Source of the DNA: JAIRTY01 sp050257395
Lineage (GTDB): Bacteria; Actinomycetota; Actinomycetes; Streptosporangiales; Streptosporangiaceae
Direction: 5' to 3'
NCBI GenBank assembly: GCA_050257395.1
Contig: JBLMWU010000225.1
Location: forward strand, 1-44,355
DNA length: 44,355 bases
Below are positions 36,571 through 44,355 of the stretch, piece by piece. Both the position numbers and the translations under genes were made by a program. The notes under the pieces are model-generated. The model saw nothing but the letters and a program-made list of their open reading frames with translations, did not search any database and was not told the DNA's origin. Position 1 is the first letter of the stretch; the number at the start of each line of letters is the position of its first letter.

Positions 36571-37389
36571 ATGGGCAACCTCGATGGGCAGGTAGCGCTG
36601 GTCACCGGCGCGGGCCGGGGGATCGGCCGGGCCATTGCGCTGGCCCTGAGCCAGGCCGGGGCGGCGGTGGCGGTCTGCGCGCGGTCGATGGACGAGCTCA
36701 CCGGTGTCACGCGGGAGATCGCACACCGCAGGGGACACGCGGCTGCCGTCCGGTGCGACGTTCTCCGCCGCCACGAGGTGGAGGACATGGTCGCCCGGGT
36801 GGAAGCGGCGCTGGGCCCAGTCGACCTGCTGGTTAACAACGCGGGCCGATTCGGCCCGATCGGGCCGATTGCTGCCGTCGACCCTGATGACTGGTGGCAG
36901 GCGCTGGAGGTCAACCTGCGCGGGCCGCTGTACTGCGCGCGGGCGGTCTTGCCGGGCATGCTCGCCCGGGGCCATGGCCGCATTGTCAACGTCTCCACGA
37001 CGGCCGGATTCGCGGCGACGCCGATGCTATCGGCCTATGCCGTGAGCAAGGCTGCCTTGTACCGGCTCAGCGAGAACCTCGCCGCGGAGACCCGCGGGCA
37101 CGGGGTGGCGGTCTTCACCATCATTCCCGGCCTGGTGCGCACGGCGATGAGCGAGTCGGCTCTGTCCTGCGGCGAACCCAGCGTCGCGCAGTGGTTCAAG
37201 GGCGCCTTCGCCAGCCAGGAGGATGTCTCCGCGGAATCGGCGGCAACCTTGGTGACCTACCTCGCCTCCGGAGCGGCCGACATCCTCTCCGGCCGCTACA
37301 TCGCCGCAACCGACGACGTGGTGCAGATGGTCGCCCGGGCGGATGAGATCGCCGAGCACGACCTCTACGTGCTGCGGGAACGGGCGTAG
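36571..37389 (+). CDS. SDR family oxidoreductase
   Basis: The gene encodes 272 aa, a classical SDR: TGAGRGIGRA at about residues 12-21, DLLVNNAGRFGPIGP near 85-99, active-site Ser in IVNVSTTAGFAATP, and Tyr/Lys in YAVSKAALYRLSENL. Unlike many SDRs it ends with a long segment after the fold core (GRYIAATDDVVQMVARADEI), resembling 3-oxoacyl-ACP-reductase-like proteins with a C-terminal cap. The substrate is unknown. The ribosome site is weak (GGCCGCC), so translation may depend on the small membrane protein gene 18 bp upstream. It is not closely similar to the SDR at 30949-31791. Confidence 0.9.
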   Translation: MGNLDGQVALVTGAGRGIGRAIALALSQAGAAVAVCARSMDELTGVTREIAHRRGHAAAVRCDVLRRHEVEDMVARVEAALGPVDLLVNNAGRFGPIGPIAAVDPDDWWQALEVNLRGPLYCARAVLPGMLARGHGRIVNVSTTAGFAATPMLSAYAVSKAALYRLSENLAAETRGHGVAVFTIIPGLVRTAMSESALSCGEPSVAQWFKGAFASQEDVSAESAATLVTYLASGAADILSGRYIAATDDVVQMVARADEIAEHDLYVLRERA

Positions 37390-37415
37390 CCGGCCCCGCA
37401 CCAGGCCAGGCTCAG

Positions 37416-37435
37416 CTGGCTGGCTGGCTGGCTGG
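37416..37435. repeat. (CTGG)5 tetranucleotide tract
   Basis: Five uninterrupted CTGG units lie between the SDR stop and the decayed response regulator. Such tracts are slippage-prone. It is non-coding as far as I can judge. Confidence 0.9.
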
Positions 37436-37454
37436 CCCTTGTCCCCGGGTGCCG

Positions 37455-37900
37455 CCAGGGGGTCGCCCCGCAGGCGGTAGCCTGCCTTGCGCACAGTCTC
37501 GATTACGCCGTCGCCGAGTTTTGCGGCGCAGGTAGCCCACGTAGACGTCGACAAGGTTCGTCCTGGAGTCGAAGTCCATGCCCCAGGCAGCAGCTCCTGG
37601 CGCGAGATGGTCCGGCCGGGGTGATGACGAAGGCCTTCAGGACCGCCAGCTCACGGTCGGACAGGCTCACCTGCCGCCCGTCCACCGTTGCCTCGCGCCG
37701 CAGCGGGTCGATGTCGATGCCGCCGGCGCACAGTGCCCCGGGCACGCCGGTGGCGTGGCGGAGATTGGCGCGCACGCGGGCAAGCAGCTCCTCGAAAGCA
37801 AACGGCTTGGCCAAATAGTCGTCCGCCCCGAGATTGAGCCCCCTGACCCGGTCACCGATCTTCCCGCGGGCGCTGAGGACGAGGACCGGGACGGTCGCCC
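37455..37900 (-). pseudogene. Response regulator (OmpR/PhoB-like), frameshifted and 5'-truncated
   Basis: Minus-strand frames together spell the second half of a response regulator. The receiver end is VPVLVLSARGKIGDRVRGLN and GADDYLAKPFAFEELLARVR; the winged-helix part is DGRQVSLSDRELAVLKAFV. Then come PGRTISRQELL in a second frame, MDFDSRTNLVDVYVGYLRRK in a third, and KLGDGVIETVRKAGYRLRG back in the second. That needs at least three frameshifts, including an extra A in CGCAAAACTC near 37520 and a few missing bases near 37580. The first about 80 residues with the phospho-acceptor Asp are absent. No sensor kinase is present nearby. Confidence 0.85.
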
Positions 37901-37930
37901 CCCGGCCAGGGCGGTCTGGTCCCTTCCGTG

Positions 37931-38616
37931 GAGAGTCTCCGCCCGATGTTCGCCGGCGCGGGAAACCCGGCCCACACGCAATGGCCCGGGACCGGCCAGG
38001 CGGACGACCCGGCCCTGGCCCAGTTTCTCGCCTCGCAGTGCCCGATGCCCGGCAACCTGGCCGCCCACCATGACCTGATGCGGCAGCGCGGTGCCGAGCT
38101 GCTCGATGCCACCGGGCCGCGATCGTGATCACCAGCTCGGCGGGCGGCCCGGCTGGCTGGCTGATGGCCGACGAGCGGCCGGATCACGTGCGCGCCATCG
38201 TGGCGCTGGAGCCGCTCGGCCCCAGCGGGCCAGTTCCGCTGCCGTGGGGCCTGAGCGCCAGCCCGATCACCTACGGGCCGCCGGCCGGGCGGCCCGGGGA
38301 TCTCCAGCTGGCCGGCATGCCGGCCGAGGCCGGCGGGCATGCTGTGCGGCTGCAGGCCGGCCCCCCGCGCATGCTGCCCCGCCTCGCGGACATCCCGATC
38401 GACGTCGTCTCGGCCGAGCAGTCCTTCGCCGGCCCGATGGACACCGGAACCGTCGCCTTCCTCCGGCAAGCCGGATGCGCCCGGGTCCACCACCTCCGCC
38501 TGGCCGAGCTCGGCATCCACGGCAACGGTCACCTCATGATGATCGAGCGCAACAACGAGCAGGTGCTCGACGCCGTCACCGCCTGGCTCGGCGGTCACCT
38601 GCCCCACGACGGCTGA
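37931..38616 (+). pseudogene. Alpha/beta hydrolase, frameshifted and 5'-truncated
   Basis: Frame 1 reads PAHTQWPGTGQADDPALAQF, and ends LLDATGPRS* near 38128. Frame 2 resumes at once with IVITSSAGGPAGWLMADERP and runs to the TGA at 38614-38616 (LADIPIDVVSAEQ, then HGNGHLMMIERNNEQ). Restoring one base near 38115 would join them into one hydrolase whose nucleophile elbow is SSAGG and whose catalytic His is in GNGHLMM. The N-terminal portion is missing. A GTG at 38125 could still start a 163-aa fragment starting just before the elbow, but with no good ribosome site. Confidence 0.75.
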
Positions 38617-38731
38617 TCAGCAACCAGAACCATGCCGCCATCCAGCCGGTTCCGTTGCGGGGACCAGCCGGCCATGCTTGTCATGACGTGTCGTGGTTCG
38701 CCTTGCTGCGGGCCGGGTCTGGGTGAGGGTG

Positions 38732-40273
38732 ATGGTGTCTTCCCCCCTGCAGGGTGCCGCCGGGCCGGCCACCCATCCGGTGACGATCGCTATTGATGGT
38801 GGCCATCCCGGGCCGGTGGTCCCCGATGATTTCGCGGGGCTGAGTTTCGAGCGCGGGCCGCTCGTCGCCGGCGACGCCGGGGTGTCGGGCAATCTGTTCA
38901 GCCCGGCGGACAGCTCGCTGGTCACCCTCTTCCGCAACCTGGGCCTGGGCAGCTTGCGGATCGGCGGGGCCACGGTGGATCAGCTGATCCCGGCGGGCAC
39001 CGGCACCGATGGCTTCACCGGGATCGACAACCTGTTCGCGTTCGCCGCCGCGGCCGGGGTGACGGTCATCTACTCGCTGCGCCTGCTCAGCCCGGCAGCC
39101 AGCCCCATCAGTGACCTGCAGGCGGTCAACGCCCAGGCCGCCGGGCACATCTGGGGTCGTCACCGGCAGCAGGTGTCCAGCTTCGCCATCGGCAACGAGC
39201 CGGACTGGCACTCCTATCACAGCTGCCCAGGCCGGCCGCTGGACCCGGCGATCTACGAGGAGGTTGCCGGGGTGCCGGGCAGCGCCTACCCGTCCTACCT
39301 GGCGCAGTGGCGGAGCTTCGCCGACGCGGTCGGGGCCGCGGCGCCGGGCGCCCGGCTGTCCGGGCCGGACCTCGGGGCCTACACCAGCAAGACCTGCACC
39401 CCCGACCCGGGCAGCGGGGTGCCGTGGACGGTGCAGCTCGCCCGCGACGAGCAGGACTCCGGCCGGATAGCAGAAATAACCCAGCACTACTACGTGGGGG
39501 ACAACCCAGGAAACACCACCGCGCAGCAGGCGATCAGCAACATGCTGTCCCGCGAATGGGTGAACGGAACCGCGATCGGGACGCAGCCCGCAGCCACCAG
39601 CGACACCACCACCTACACCCCCTACCGCTGGCTGTATGACAACAATCTCGCTCCGGTGGCCGCGGCCGGCCTGCGCTACCGGCTCACCGAATCCAATGAC
39701 TACCTCGGCGGCGTCAAGGGAGCGAGCGACGCGTATGCCTCGGCGCTGTGGGCGCTGGATCACCTGCACTGGTGGGCAGCTCACGGCGCCGCGGGCGTGA
39801 ATTTTCACAACCGGCGGGGGCTGGTCACCGCCACGATCGTGCCCGATCCCGGCGGGGGCTATGCGATCAACCCCAAGGGGTACGGCATCAAGGCGTTCAC
39901 CCTCGGCTCGGCCGGGCAGGTCAAGCCCGTCCAGATCCGCAACCCGGGCGGCGTCAACCTGACCGCCTACTGCGTCGGCGCGGCGGGCGAGGATTACGTC
40001 ACGGTCATCAACAAGGCACACGGCGCCAATGCCCCCGATGCCGCCGTCACCATCGTCCCGCCCGGCCCGGCGGCGCAGGCCGTGCAGACCATGACTCTCG
40101 CCGGCGGCCAGCGCGGAGACGCCAGGGGGACACGTGTCACCCTCGGCGGCGCCACCATCACCGGCGACACACCCTGGGACGGCGCCTGGGACACTTTGCC
40201 TGCCGGTCCGCGCGCGGGAATCAGCCTGACCGTCAGGGCCACCACCGCCGTCATCGTCAAGATCCGCAGCTGA
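38732..40273 (+). CDS. GH79-like glycosidase (heparanase/glucuronidase type)
   Basis: The gene encodes 513 aa. The TIM barrel opens with VPDDFAGLSFERGPLVAGD and LGLGSLRIGGATVDQLIPAG. The acid/base Glu is in SSFAIGNEPDWHSYH (about residue 156) and the nucleophile Glu in YRLTESNDYLGGVKGA (about 320). A C-terminal beta-sandwich follows (YGIKAFTLGSAGQV, CVGAAGEDYVTVINKAHG), typical of the GH79 C-terminal domain. Family members cut beta-glucuronides or heparan-like chains. Such enzymes are normally secreted, but no signal peptide is visible from the ATG at 38732 (GAGG upstream), and extending to 38693 does not supply one. The adjacent 5' region is eroded, so the signal part may be lost. Confidence 0.83.
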   Translation: MVSSPLQGAAGPATHPVTIAIDGGHPGPVVPDDFAGLSFERGPLVAGDAGVSGNLFSPADSSLVTLFRNLGLGSLRIGGATVDQLIPAGTGTDGFTGIDNLFAFAAAAGVTVIYSLRLLSPAASPISDLQAVNAQAAGHIWGRHRQQVSSFAIGNEPDWHSYHSCPGRPLDPAIYEEVAGVPGSAYPSYLAQWRSFADAVGAAAPGARLSGPDLGAYTSKTCTPDPGSGVPWTVQLARDEQDSGRIAEITQHYYVGDNPGNTTAQQAISNMLSREWVNGTAIGTQPAATSDTTTYTPYRWLYDNNLAPVAAAGLRYRLTESNDYLGGVKGASDAYASALWALDHLHWWAAHGAAGVNFHNRRGLVTATIVPDPGGGYAINPKGYGIKAFTLGSAGQVKPVQIRNPGGVNLTAYCVGAAGEDYVTVINKAHGANAPDAAVTIVPPGPAAQAVQTMTLAGGQRGDARGTRVTLGGATITGDTPWDGAWDTLPAGPRAGISLTVRATTAVIVKIRS

Positions 40274-40313
40274 GCCTGGCGCGAAGCGCGGCCGCCATGC
40301 GCAGGAGACTCAA

Positions 40314-41807
40314 CTACCTGGTGTGAGATTCGGCTGTCAGCGGAGGTGCCTCGAGGCCGCAGTGCATGAATTCCCGGGATGGCCGCGCCACGGCCCGGGG
40401 TGGCCGCCTGGGCGGGTTGGAGATGGTGACGGCGGCGAGCAGCCCGCCGGCGGCGCACAGCGCGGCCGCGATCAGGACCGCGGTCTGGAAGCCCACGGCG
40501 AGCGCGTGCGGGTGCAGATACGAGGTGCCGGTGATGCCCGAGACGGCGGGCAGCACGGCGACGGCCACCAGCCCACCGAGCCTGGCCACGTCGTTGTTGA
40601 CCGCCGATGCGACGCCGGACTGCCGCGCGGGCGCGGAACTCATGGCGGTTGCGGTCAGCGGCGCCACCATGATCGCAAGCCCAAGCCCGATGACAACCAC
40701 GGCTGGCAGCACGTTGGCGACATAACTGGAGCCGTGGGCAGCGAGAGTGAGGAGCACAAAACCAGCGGCGGTCACGAGTGGGCCGGCGGTCATCTGCAGC
40801 CGTGGCCCGATCCGGCTCGCGAGCCGTCCGGAGCCGGCAGACAGCATCAGCAGGATGAAGGTCAGCGGCAGCAAGGCGAGCCCCGAGGCAAGAGGCGAGT
40901 AGCCCGACACCACCTGCAGTGTTATCGGCAGCAGGAAGGTCGCCCCGGTCAGCGCTGCATACACGATGAATGTGACCGCGTTGGTCGCGGCGAACTGGCG
41001 CACCCGGAAGATCGCGAGCGGCATCATCGGGGAGGCAGCGGTGTGCTCGCGGGCCAGGAAGGCGGCCAGGCCACCCAGGCCTGCGACGGCCATCGTCAGC
41101 ACCACCGGCGAGGACCAGCCAAGCGTGGGCGCCTCGATGAAGGCGAACGTGACACCGGCCAGGAACACCACCGCTGCCAGCGCTCCCGCGACGTCGAGCT
41201 TGCCGGTGGCGGCTGGGTCCCGTGACTCAGGCAGGTGCCGCGCGCCCAGGGCCACCACTGCGGCTGCGATGGGCAGGTTGATGAAGAAGATCCATCGCCA
41301 CGACGCCGCTGTGATCAGGTAGCCGCCGAGCAGTGGGCCGACGGCGGTGGCGACGCCGCCCAGTCCTGACCAGGCACCGATCGCCCGGCCGCGATCGGCG
41401 CTCACAAACGATGCCTCCAGGATCGCCAGGCTTCCCGGCGTGAGCAGTGCCGCGCCCACCCCCTGCAGCATCCGGGTGACTATCAGGAACACCACGCCCG
41501 GGGCGAACCCGCACGCGGCAGACGACAGCGCGAACCAGACGATCCCGATCTGGTACACCCGCCGCCTGCCAAACCGGTCGCCCAGCGAGCCGCCGATCAG
41601 GAGAAACGCAGCGAGGGTCAGGGTGTAACCGGTTATCACCCATTGGAGCGCGGCGACGCCGGTGTGGAACTCACGGCCGATGGCGGGCAGCGCGATGTTG
41701 ACCACGGTGGCGTCGAGCGCGGCGATCCCCGTGCCCAGGACCGTCAGCGCCACCACCCACCGCCCTCGCGCGGAAGAGAGCAGCAGGGAAGCATCCGCGG
41801 TGGTCAT
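40314..41807 (-). CDS. DHA2 family MFS exporter
   Basis: The gene encodes 497 aa with 14 predicted helices. Motifs: LGTGIAALDATVVNIALPAI in TM1 (motif D1 of DHA2), LIGGSLGDRFGRRRVYQIGI between TM2 and TM3 (motif A), and ATAVGPLLGGYLITAASWRW in TM5 (motif C, antiporter signature). The family exports drugs or metabolites against protons. The ATG at 41807 has GAGG upstream. It follows the epoxide hydrolase by 71 bp in the same direction, so export may be linked to that enzyme's substrate or product, with both under the divergent XRE-LysR regulator. Confidence 0.93.
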   Translation of the reverse strand: MTTADASLLLSSARGRWVVALTVLGTGIAALDATVVNIALPAIGREFHTGVAALQWVITGYTLTLAAFLLIGGSLGDRFGRRRVYQIGIVWFALSSAACGFAPGVVFLIVTRMLQGVGAALLTPGSLAILEASFVSADRGRAIGAWSGLGGVATAVGPLLGGYLITAASWRWIFFINLPIAAAVVALGARHLPESRDPAATGKLDVAGALAAVVFLAGVTFAFIEAPTLGWSSPVVLTMAVAGLGGLAAFLAREHTAASPMMPLAIFRVRQFAATNAVTFIVYAALTGATFLLPITLQVVSGYSPLASGLALLPLTFILLMLSAGSGRLASRIGPRLQMTAGPLVTAAGFVLLTLAAHGSSYVANVLPAVVVIGLGLAIMVAPLTATAMSSAPARQSGVASAVNNDVARLGGLVAVAVLPAVSGITGTSYLHPHALAVGFQTAVLIAAALCAAGGLLAAVTISNPPRRPPRAVARPSREFMHCGLEAPPLTAESHTR

Positions 41808-41878
41808 ACCGCCTCGGCCGAGACCAGGTCGCCACAGCCGATCCCCCGTACCTCCACCGCCTGCCCGGACACGGTCAT

Positions 41879-43105
41879 TCAGCGCAGCGACCGGAACCCC
41901 GCGCGGAGTTCAGCGGCGAACAGCGCGGGCTCCTGCCAGGCGGCGAAGTGGTTGCCCTGGTCAAGCTCGTTGAAGTAGATGAGGTTGGGGTAGGCGCGCT
42001 CGGCCCAGCTGCGGGGGACCTTGTAGATCTCGTGCGCGAAGGTGCTCACGGCCGCCGGGACGGACACGTTCTTGACGTCGAAGAAGCCGACCGCGTTCTC
42101 CCAGTACAGCCGGGCGGAGGAAACTCCCGTTTTCGTCAGCCAGGTGAACGTGACGTTGTCCAGGACCTCATCCCGGGTCAGGGCCCCGACAGGGTGCCCG
42201 GCGAAGGCGTCGGCGATGTCCTGGTAGCTGGCCGCGTCGTGGTTGATCATCCAGGCCGCCAGGGTGACAGGCGAGTCCGCCAGGCCGTACATCGTCTGCG
42301 GCCGCGTCTGCATCTGCACTCCGTAACCGACGCCCGTCGTGAAGAAGAAGTTCAGCTGCTCGTACGTGCGGCGTTCCTCATCGGAAAGGCCGGATGGCGG
42401 CGGGCCGCCGGCCCCGGGCACGTTCCGCGCCAGCGCGGTCCAGGCATCCGGCGGAACGACGCCGGCCATGTTGGTGTGGATGCCGAGCAGCCCCGGGGGT
42501 GCCTGCACGCCCATGAGGTCGGTGATGATGGCGCCCCAGTCGCCGCCTTGCGCCACGTAACGCGGGTAGCCGAGGCGCTTTATCAGCACGTCCCAGGCGT
42601 GTGCAATCCGGGCGGGGCCCCAGCCGAGGTCCCGCGGCTTGCCGGAGTACCCGTAGCCAGGCATCGACGGGATTACCACGTCGAAGGCGTCAGCTGCGCT
42701 CGCGCCGTGCCCGGCCGGGTTGGTGAGCGGGCCGATGGTGTTCAGCATCTCGACGACCGAGCCGGGCCACCCATGGGTGATGATGACCGGCAGCGCGTTC
42801 TCGTGCTGCGAGCGGACGTGGAGGAAGTGAATGTCCACCCCGTCGATCTCTGTGATGAAGTTCGGCAGGGCGCTCAGTCTTGCCTCGCACCTGCGCATGT
42901 CGTACTCCCTCGCCCAGTAGCGGGCGAGTTCCTGCATCACCGACTGCTGCACGCCCTGCGAGAAGTCGGCGACGAGTTCCGGGTCGGGCCAGCGGGTGGC
43001 CGCGATCCGGGCCCGCAGCGACTCGAGCTCGGTCTCGCGGGTGACCGGGACCGTGAACGACCGGACCGCCGCGATGCCGGCCGGGGTTTCGGTCGAGACA
43101 GCCAT
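41879..43105 (-). CDS. Epoxide hydrolase, EHN-type alpha/beta hydrolase
   Basis: The gene encodes 408 aa. The epoxide hydrolase N-terminal region covers about residues 17-120 (LRARIAATRWPDPELVADFS). The core shows the oxyanion motif HGWPGS (111-116), PSMPGYGYSGKP, nucleophile Asp189 in GGDWGAIITDLMG, and the catalytic His386 in DQGNHFAAWQEP. The family opens epoxides to diols through an alkyl-enzyme ester. All catalytic positions are intact. The ATG at 43105 follows AAAGGAGACTTAC; the frame opens at 43252 without a ribosome site. It is divergent from the XRE-LysR gene and upstream of the DHA2 exporter. Confidence 0.93.
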   Translation of the reverse strand: MAVSTETPAGIAAVRSFTVPVTRETELESLRARIAATRWPDPELVADFSQGVQQSVMQELARYWAREYDMRRCEARLSALPNFITEIDGVDIHFLHVRSQHENALPVIITHGWPGSVVEMLNTIGPLTNPAGHGASAADAFDVVIPSMPGYGYSGKPRDLGWGPARIAHAWDVLIKRLGYPRYVAQGGDWGAIITDLMGVQAPPGLLGIHTNMAGVVPPDAWTALARNVPGAGGPPPSGLSDEERRTYEQLNFFFTTGVGYGVQMQTRPQTMYGLADSPVTLAAWMINHDAASYQDIADAFAGHPVGALTRDEVLDNVTFTWLTKTGVSSARLYWENAVGFFDVKNVSVPAAVSTFAHEIYKVPRSWAERAYPNLIYFNELDQGNHFAAWQEPALFAAELRAGFRSLR

Positions 43106-43183
43106 GTAAGTCTCCTTTGCTTCGGATGGATGCGGAGCTACCGCCCGCCGGCTTTCCGGGACGCAATCAGGAAAGAAATATTT

Positions 43184-43212
43184 TGTTTGCGCGGGAGATC
43201 CTGTTTGCGCGG
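43184..43212. promoter_or_regulatory. Two direct repeats TGTTTGCGCGG
   Basis: Exact 11-bp copies at 43184-43194 and 43202-43212, 18 bp apart, 80-110 bp upstream of the epoxide hydrolase start. Close direct repeats like this usually mark an activator or repressor site. Confidence 0.6.
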
Positions 43213-43273
43213 TTCTCGGGAAACACCAGGACTGGCGGCGAAGGCAGGCCATCGACCTGATTTATTTCTGTCT

Positions 43274-43290
43274 ATATTCTGATCAGATAT
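43274..43290. promoter_or_regulatory. LysR-type palindromic box (ATAT-N9-ATAT)
   Basis: ATAT (43274-43277) and ATAT (43287-43290) flank nine bases; the overlapping decamer TCTGATCAGA (43278-43287) is a perfect palindrome. The T-N11-A format matches LysR-type binding sites, fitting the LysR part of the divergent regulator. Confidence 0.5.
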
Positions 43291-43457
43291 GTGAATCGGT
43301 TCCTGCTGCAGAGAAGTCTCGTGCGTGCGGGCGGTCCTCGGTTGACTGTTCCTTGAGATCACCGCGGACAGCAACACCCATGGACGCGGTGAGCGATGCC
43401 TGTGCTGCATCGATCGCGAGGAAGACCTTCTATACCTGGGCGGGGGGCGACGCGGCT

Positions 43458-44355
43458 ATGCGGAAGTGGCACAAGCCGGAGCAGCGCCTCAGGGCATCAG
43501 CAACCGAGGACGCGGCCAGGCGCCGGCTCCGGGAGCTTCGCCTGGCAAAGGGCATGAGCCGCGCAGAACTGGCCCGGCGGACCAACATCGCCAGGTCCAC
43601 TCTGAGCCGGCTCGAATCCGGTGAGCGCCATCTCAGCGTCGCCCTCCTCGCCCCGCTGGCGGTAGCGCTGGAGGTTTCGGCAGGCGAACTGATCACTCCG
43701 GCCGCCAGGTCCAGGACAGCCGGGCAACAGAGGCCGGACGCACTGGATCTCGACCTGCACAGACTCCGCTACTTCGCAGCGCTCGCACAGGAACTTCATT
43801 TCGGCCGGGCGGCTGAGCGCCTGTGTATCACCCAGCCGGTACTCAGCCGGCAGGTCCAGAAGCTGGAGCAAGAGCTTGGCGTCGACCTGATGACCAGGTC
43901 GAGCCGCCGCGTTGAGCTGACTCCCGCCGGCCGCCAGCTCTTCGAGGACGCTCAGCCCTTGCTGGCGGCCGCCAGCGCCGTGGGGCGGCGGGTCAGGCGC
44001 GCCGCCACTGGCCGGGCCGCGCTGACGGTCGGCTTCTTTGCCGGCGATCCGATCATCCAGCTGGTCCGGGCGTTCGACGCCGCATGCCCCGGCACCGATA
44101 TCGATGTCCAGCGCATCTATTGGTCCGATCAGCCCGGCGCGCTCCTCGACGAGGATATTGACATCTCGTTCGCGCATCTTCCGATAGACGATCACGGCCT
44201 CGATCTGGCTCACCTCTACTCCTCGCCGAGGATGGCGCTGCTGCCGGCAACCCACAGACTCGCGGGGCGCTCCGAGATCGCCATTCAGGAACTCGCGGAC
44301 GACCCGGTCATCATGCATGGGGGTGCCAGCCCCCTATGGGATGCCTGGCACAACG
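43458..44355 (+). CDS. XRE-HTH/LysR fusion transcriptional regulator, 3' end outside window
   Basis: The frame stays open to the window edge (299 codons seen). Residues about 21-80 are an XRE/Cro-like HTH (RRLRELRLAKGMSRAELARR, then NIARSTLSRLESGERHLSVA). After a short linker, residues 96-160 are a LysR HTH (LHRLRYFAALAQELHFGRAA, then SRQVQKLEQELGVDLMTRSS, VELTPAGRQLF). The LysR co-inducer domain starts near 188 (LTVGFFAGDPIIQLVRAFDA) and is cut off. Two different DNA-binding modules in one chain is unusual. The ATG at 43458 has GGGGGG upstream but at long spacing; ATG 43380 or GTG 43389 are alternatives. It is divergent from and probably controls the epoxide hydrolase-exporter pair. Confidence 0.85.
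   Translation, partial: MRKWHKPEQRLRASATEDAARRRLRELRLAKGMSRAELARRTNIARSTLSRLESGERHLSVALLAPLAVALEVSAGELITPAARSRTAGQQRPDALDLDLHRLRYFAALAQELHFGRAAERLCITQPVLSRQVQKLEQELGVDLMTRSSRRVELTPAGRQLFEDAQPLLAAASAVGRRVRRAATGRAALTVGFFAGDPIIQLVRAFDAACPGTDIDVQRIYWSDQPGALLDEDIDISFAHLPIDDHGLDLAHLYSSPRMALLPATHRLAGRSEIAIQELADDPVIMHGGASPLWDAWHN

Larger units (their letters stand above)
43106..43457. other. 352-bp divergent promoter region
   Basis: The gap between the epoxide hydrolase and XRE-LysR starts is lower in GC than its surroundings. It holds two 11-bp direct repeats (43184-43212), an AT-rich palindromic stretch (43274-43290) and T/A-rich blocks such as TTTATTTCTGTCTATATTC that suit promoters for both genes. 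No other gene is supported. In-frame codons upstream of 43458 (ATG 43380, GTG 43389) could lengthen the regulator into this region. Confidence 0.6.

Noticed and set aside
38125..38616. Independent 163-aa hydrolase gene
   Set aside because: It starts right at the nucleophile elbow and continues a fragment in another frame directly upstream, so a frameshifted pseudogene explains it better.
41948..43282. 444-codon plus-strand open frame
   Set aside because: Antisense to the epoxide hydrolase with intact catalytic residues; Arg/Val/Gly-rich shadow.
1..44355. tRNA/rRNA genes, insertion sequences, integrases, att sites
   Set aside because: Looked for cloverleaf-like segments, transposase or recombinase motifs and flanking long repeats; none was found by reading.

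Overview
The window is high-GC DNA with GTG/ATG starts, many ATGA/GTGA start-stop overlaps and lineage-typical families (DUF7144, DUF6325, DUF6069, Rv1733c-like, SHOCT, deazaflavin nitroreductase-like, mycothiol-type ArsC). This points to an actinomycete (Actinomycetota, probably a filamentous soil or Streptosporangiales/Streptomycetales-type organism). The genus cannot be fixed from the sequence alone. No rRNA, tRNA, CRISPR array, transposase or integrase was seen.

Region 1 (1-23.1 kb) looks like a stress/dormancy-type accessory island. It holds the end of a DUF2252 protein, a GH15 trehalase/glucoamylase-like enzyme, a diacylglycerol-kinase-family lipid kinase, SHOCT and DUF7144/DUF6325 small proteins and a large MalT/LAL-type LuxR regulator. 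It continues with a SulP anion transporter, a PPK2 polyphosphate kinase, a P-type cation ATPase, a five-gene translationally coupled membrane operon (alpha/beta hydrolase, small protein, nonapeptide-repeat protein, RDD protein, DUF7144) and an Rv1733c-like protein. Several of these families belong to the DosR/DevR hypoxia regulon in relatives. A DevR-box-like palindrome lies at 10219-10238, upstream of the LuxR gene.

Region 2 (23.5-30.9 kb) contains a DUF6069 membrane protein, a DinB-like protein and an arsenic locus: acr3 and arsR on the minus strand, aquaporin and arsC on the plus strand, with a strong promoter/operator between arsR and the aquaporin gene. A PadR/HAAS pair follows, divergent from a DrrAB-type ABC exporter, with two identical-architecture palindromes between them.

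Region 3 (30.9-37.4 kb) carries a minus-strand, ATGA-coupled operon of two paralogous DapB-like NAD(P)-dependent reductases and an SDR, divergent from a TetR regulator. Next come an unusual nitroreductase-SRPBCC fusion, a small membrane protein and a second SDR. Region 4 (37.4-38.6 kb) is decayed: a frameshifted response regulator and a frameshifted alpha/beta hydrolase face each other, both lacking their 5' parts.

Region 5 (38.7-44.4 kb) holds a GH79-like glycosidase, then an epoxide hydrolase plus DHA2 exporter pair. This pair is divergent from a regulator that joins an XRE-type HTH to a LysR-type HTH and is cut by the window end. This last divergon and the nitroreductase-SRPBCC fusion are the least ordinary gene architectures in the window.
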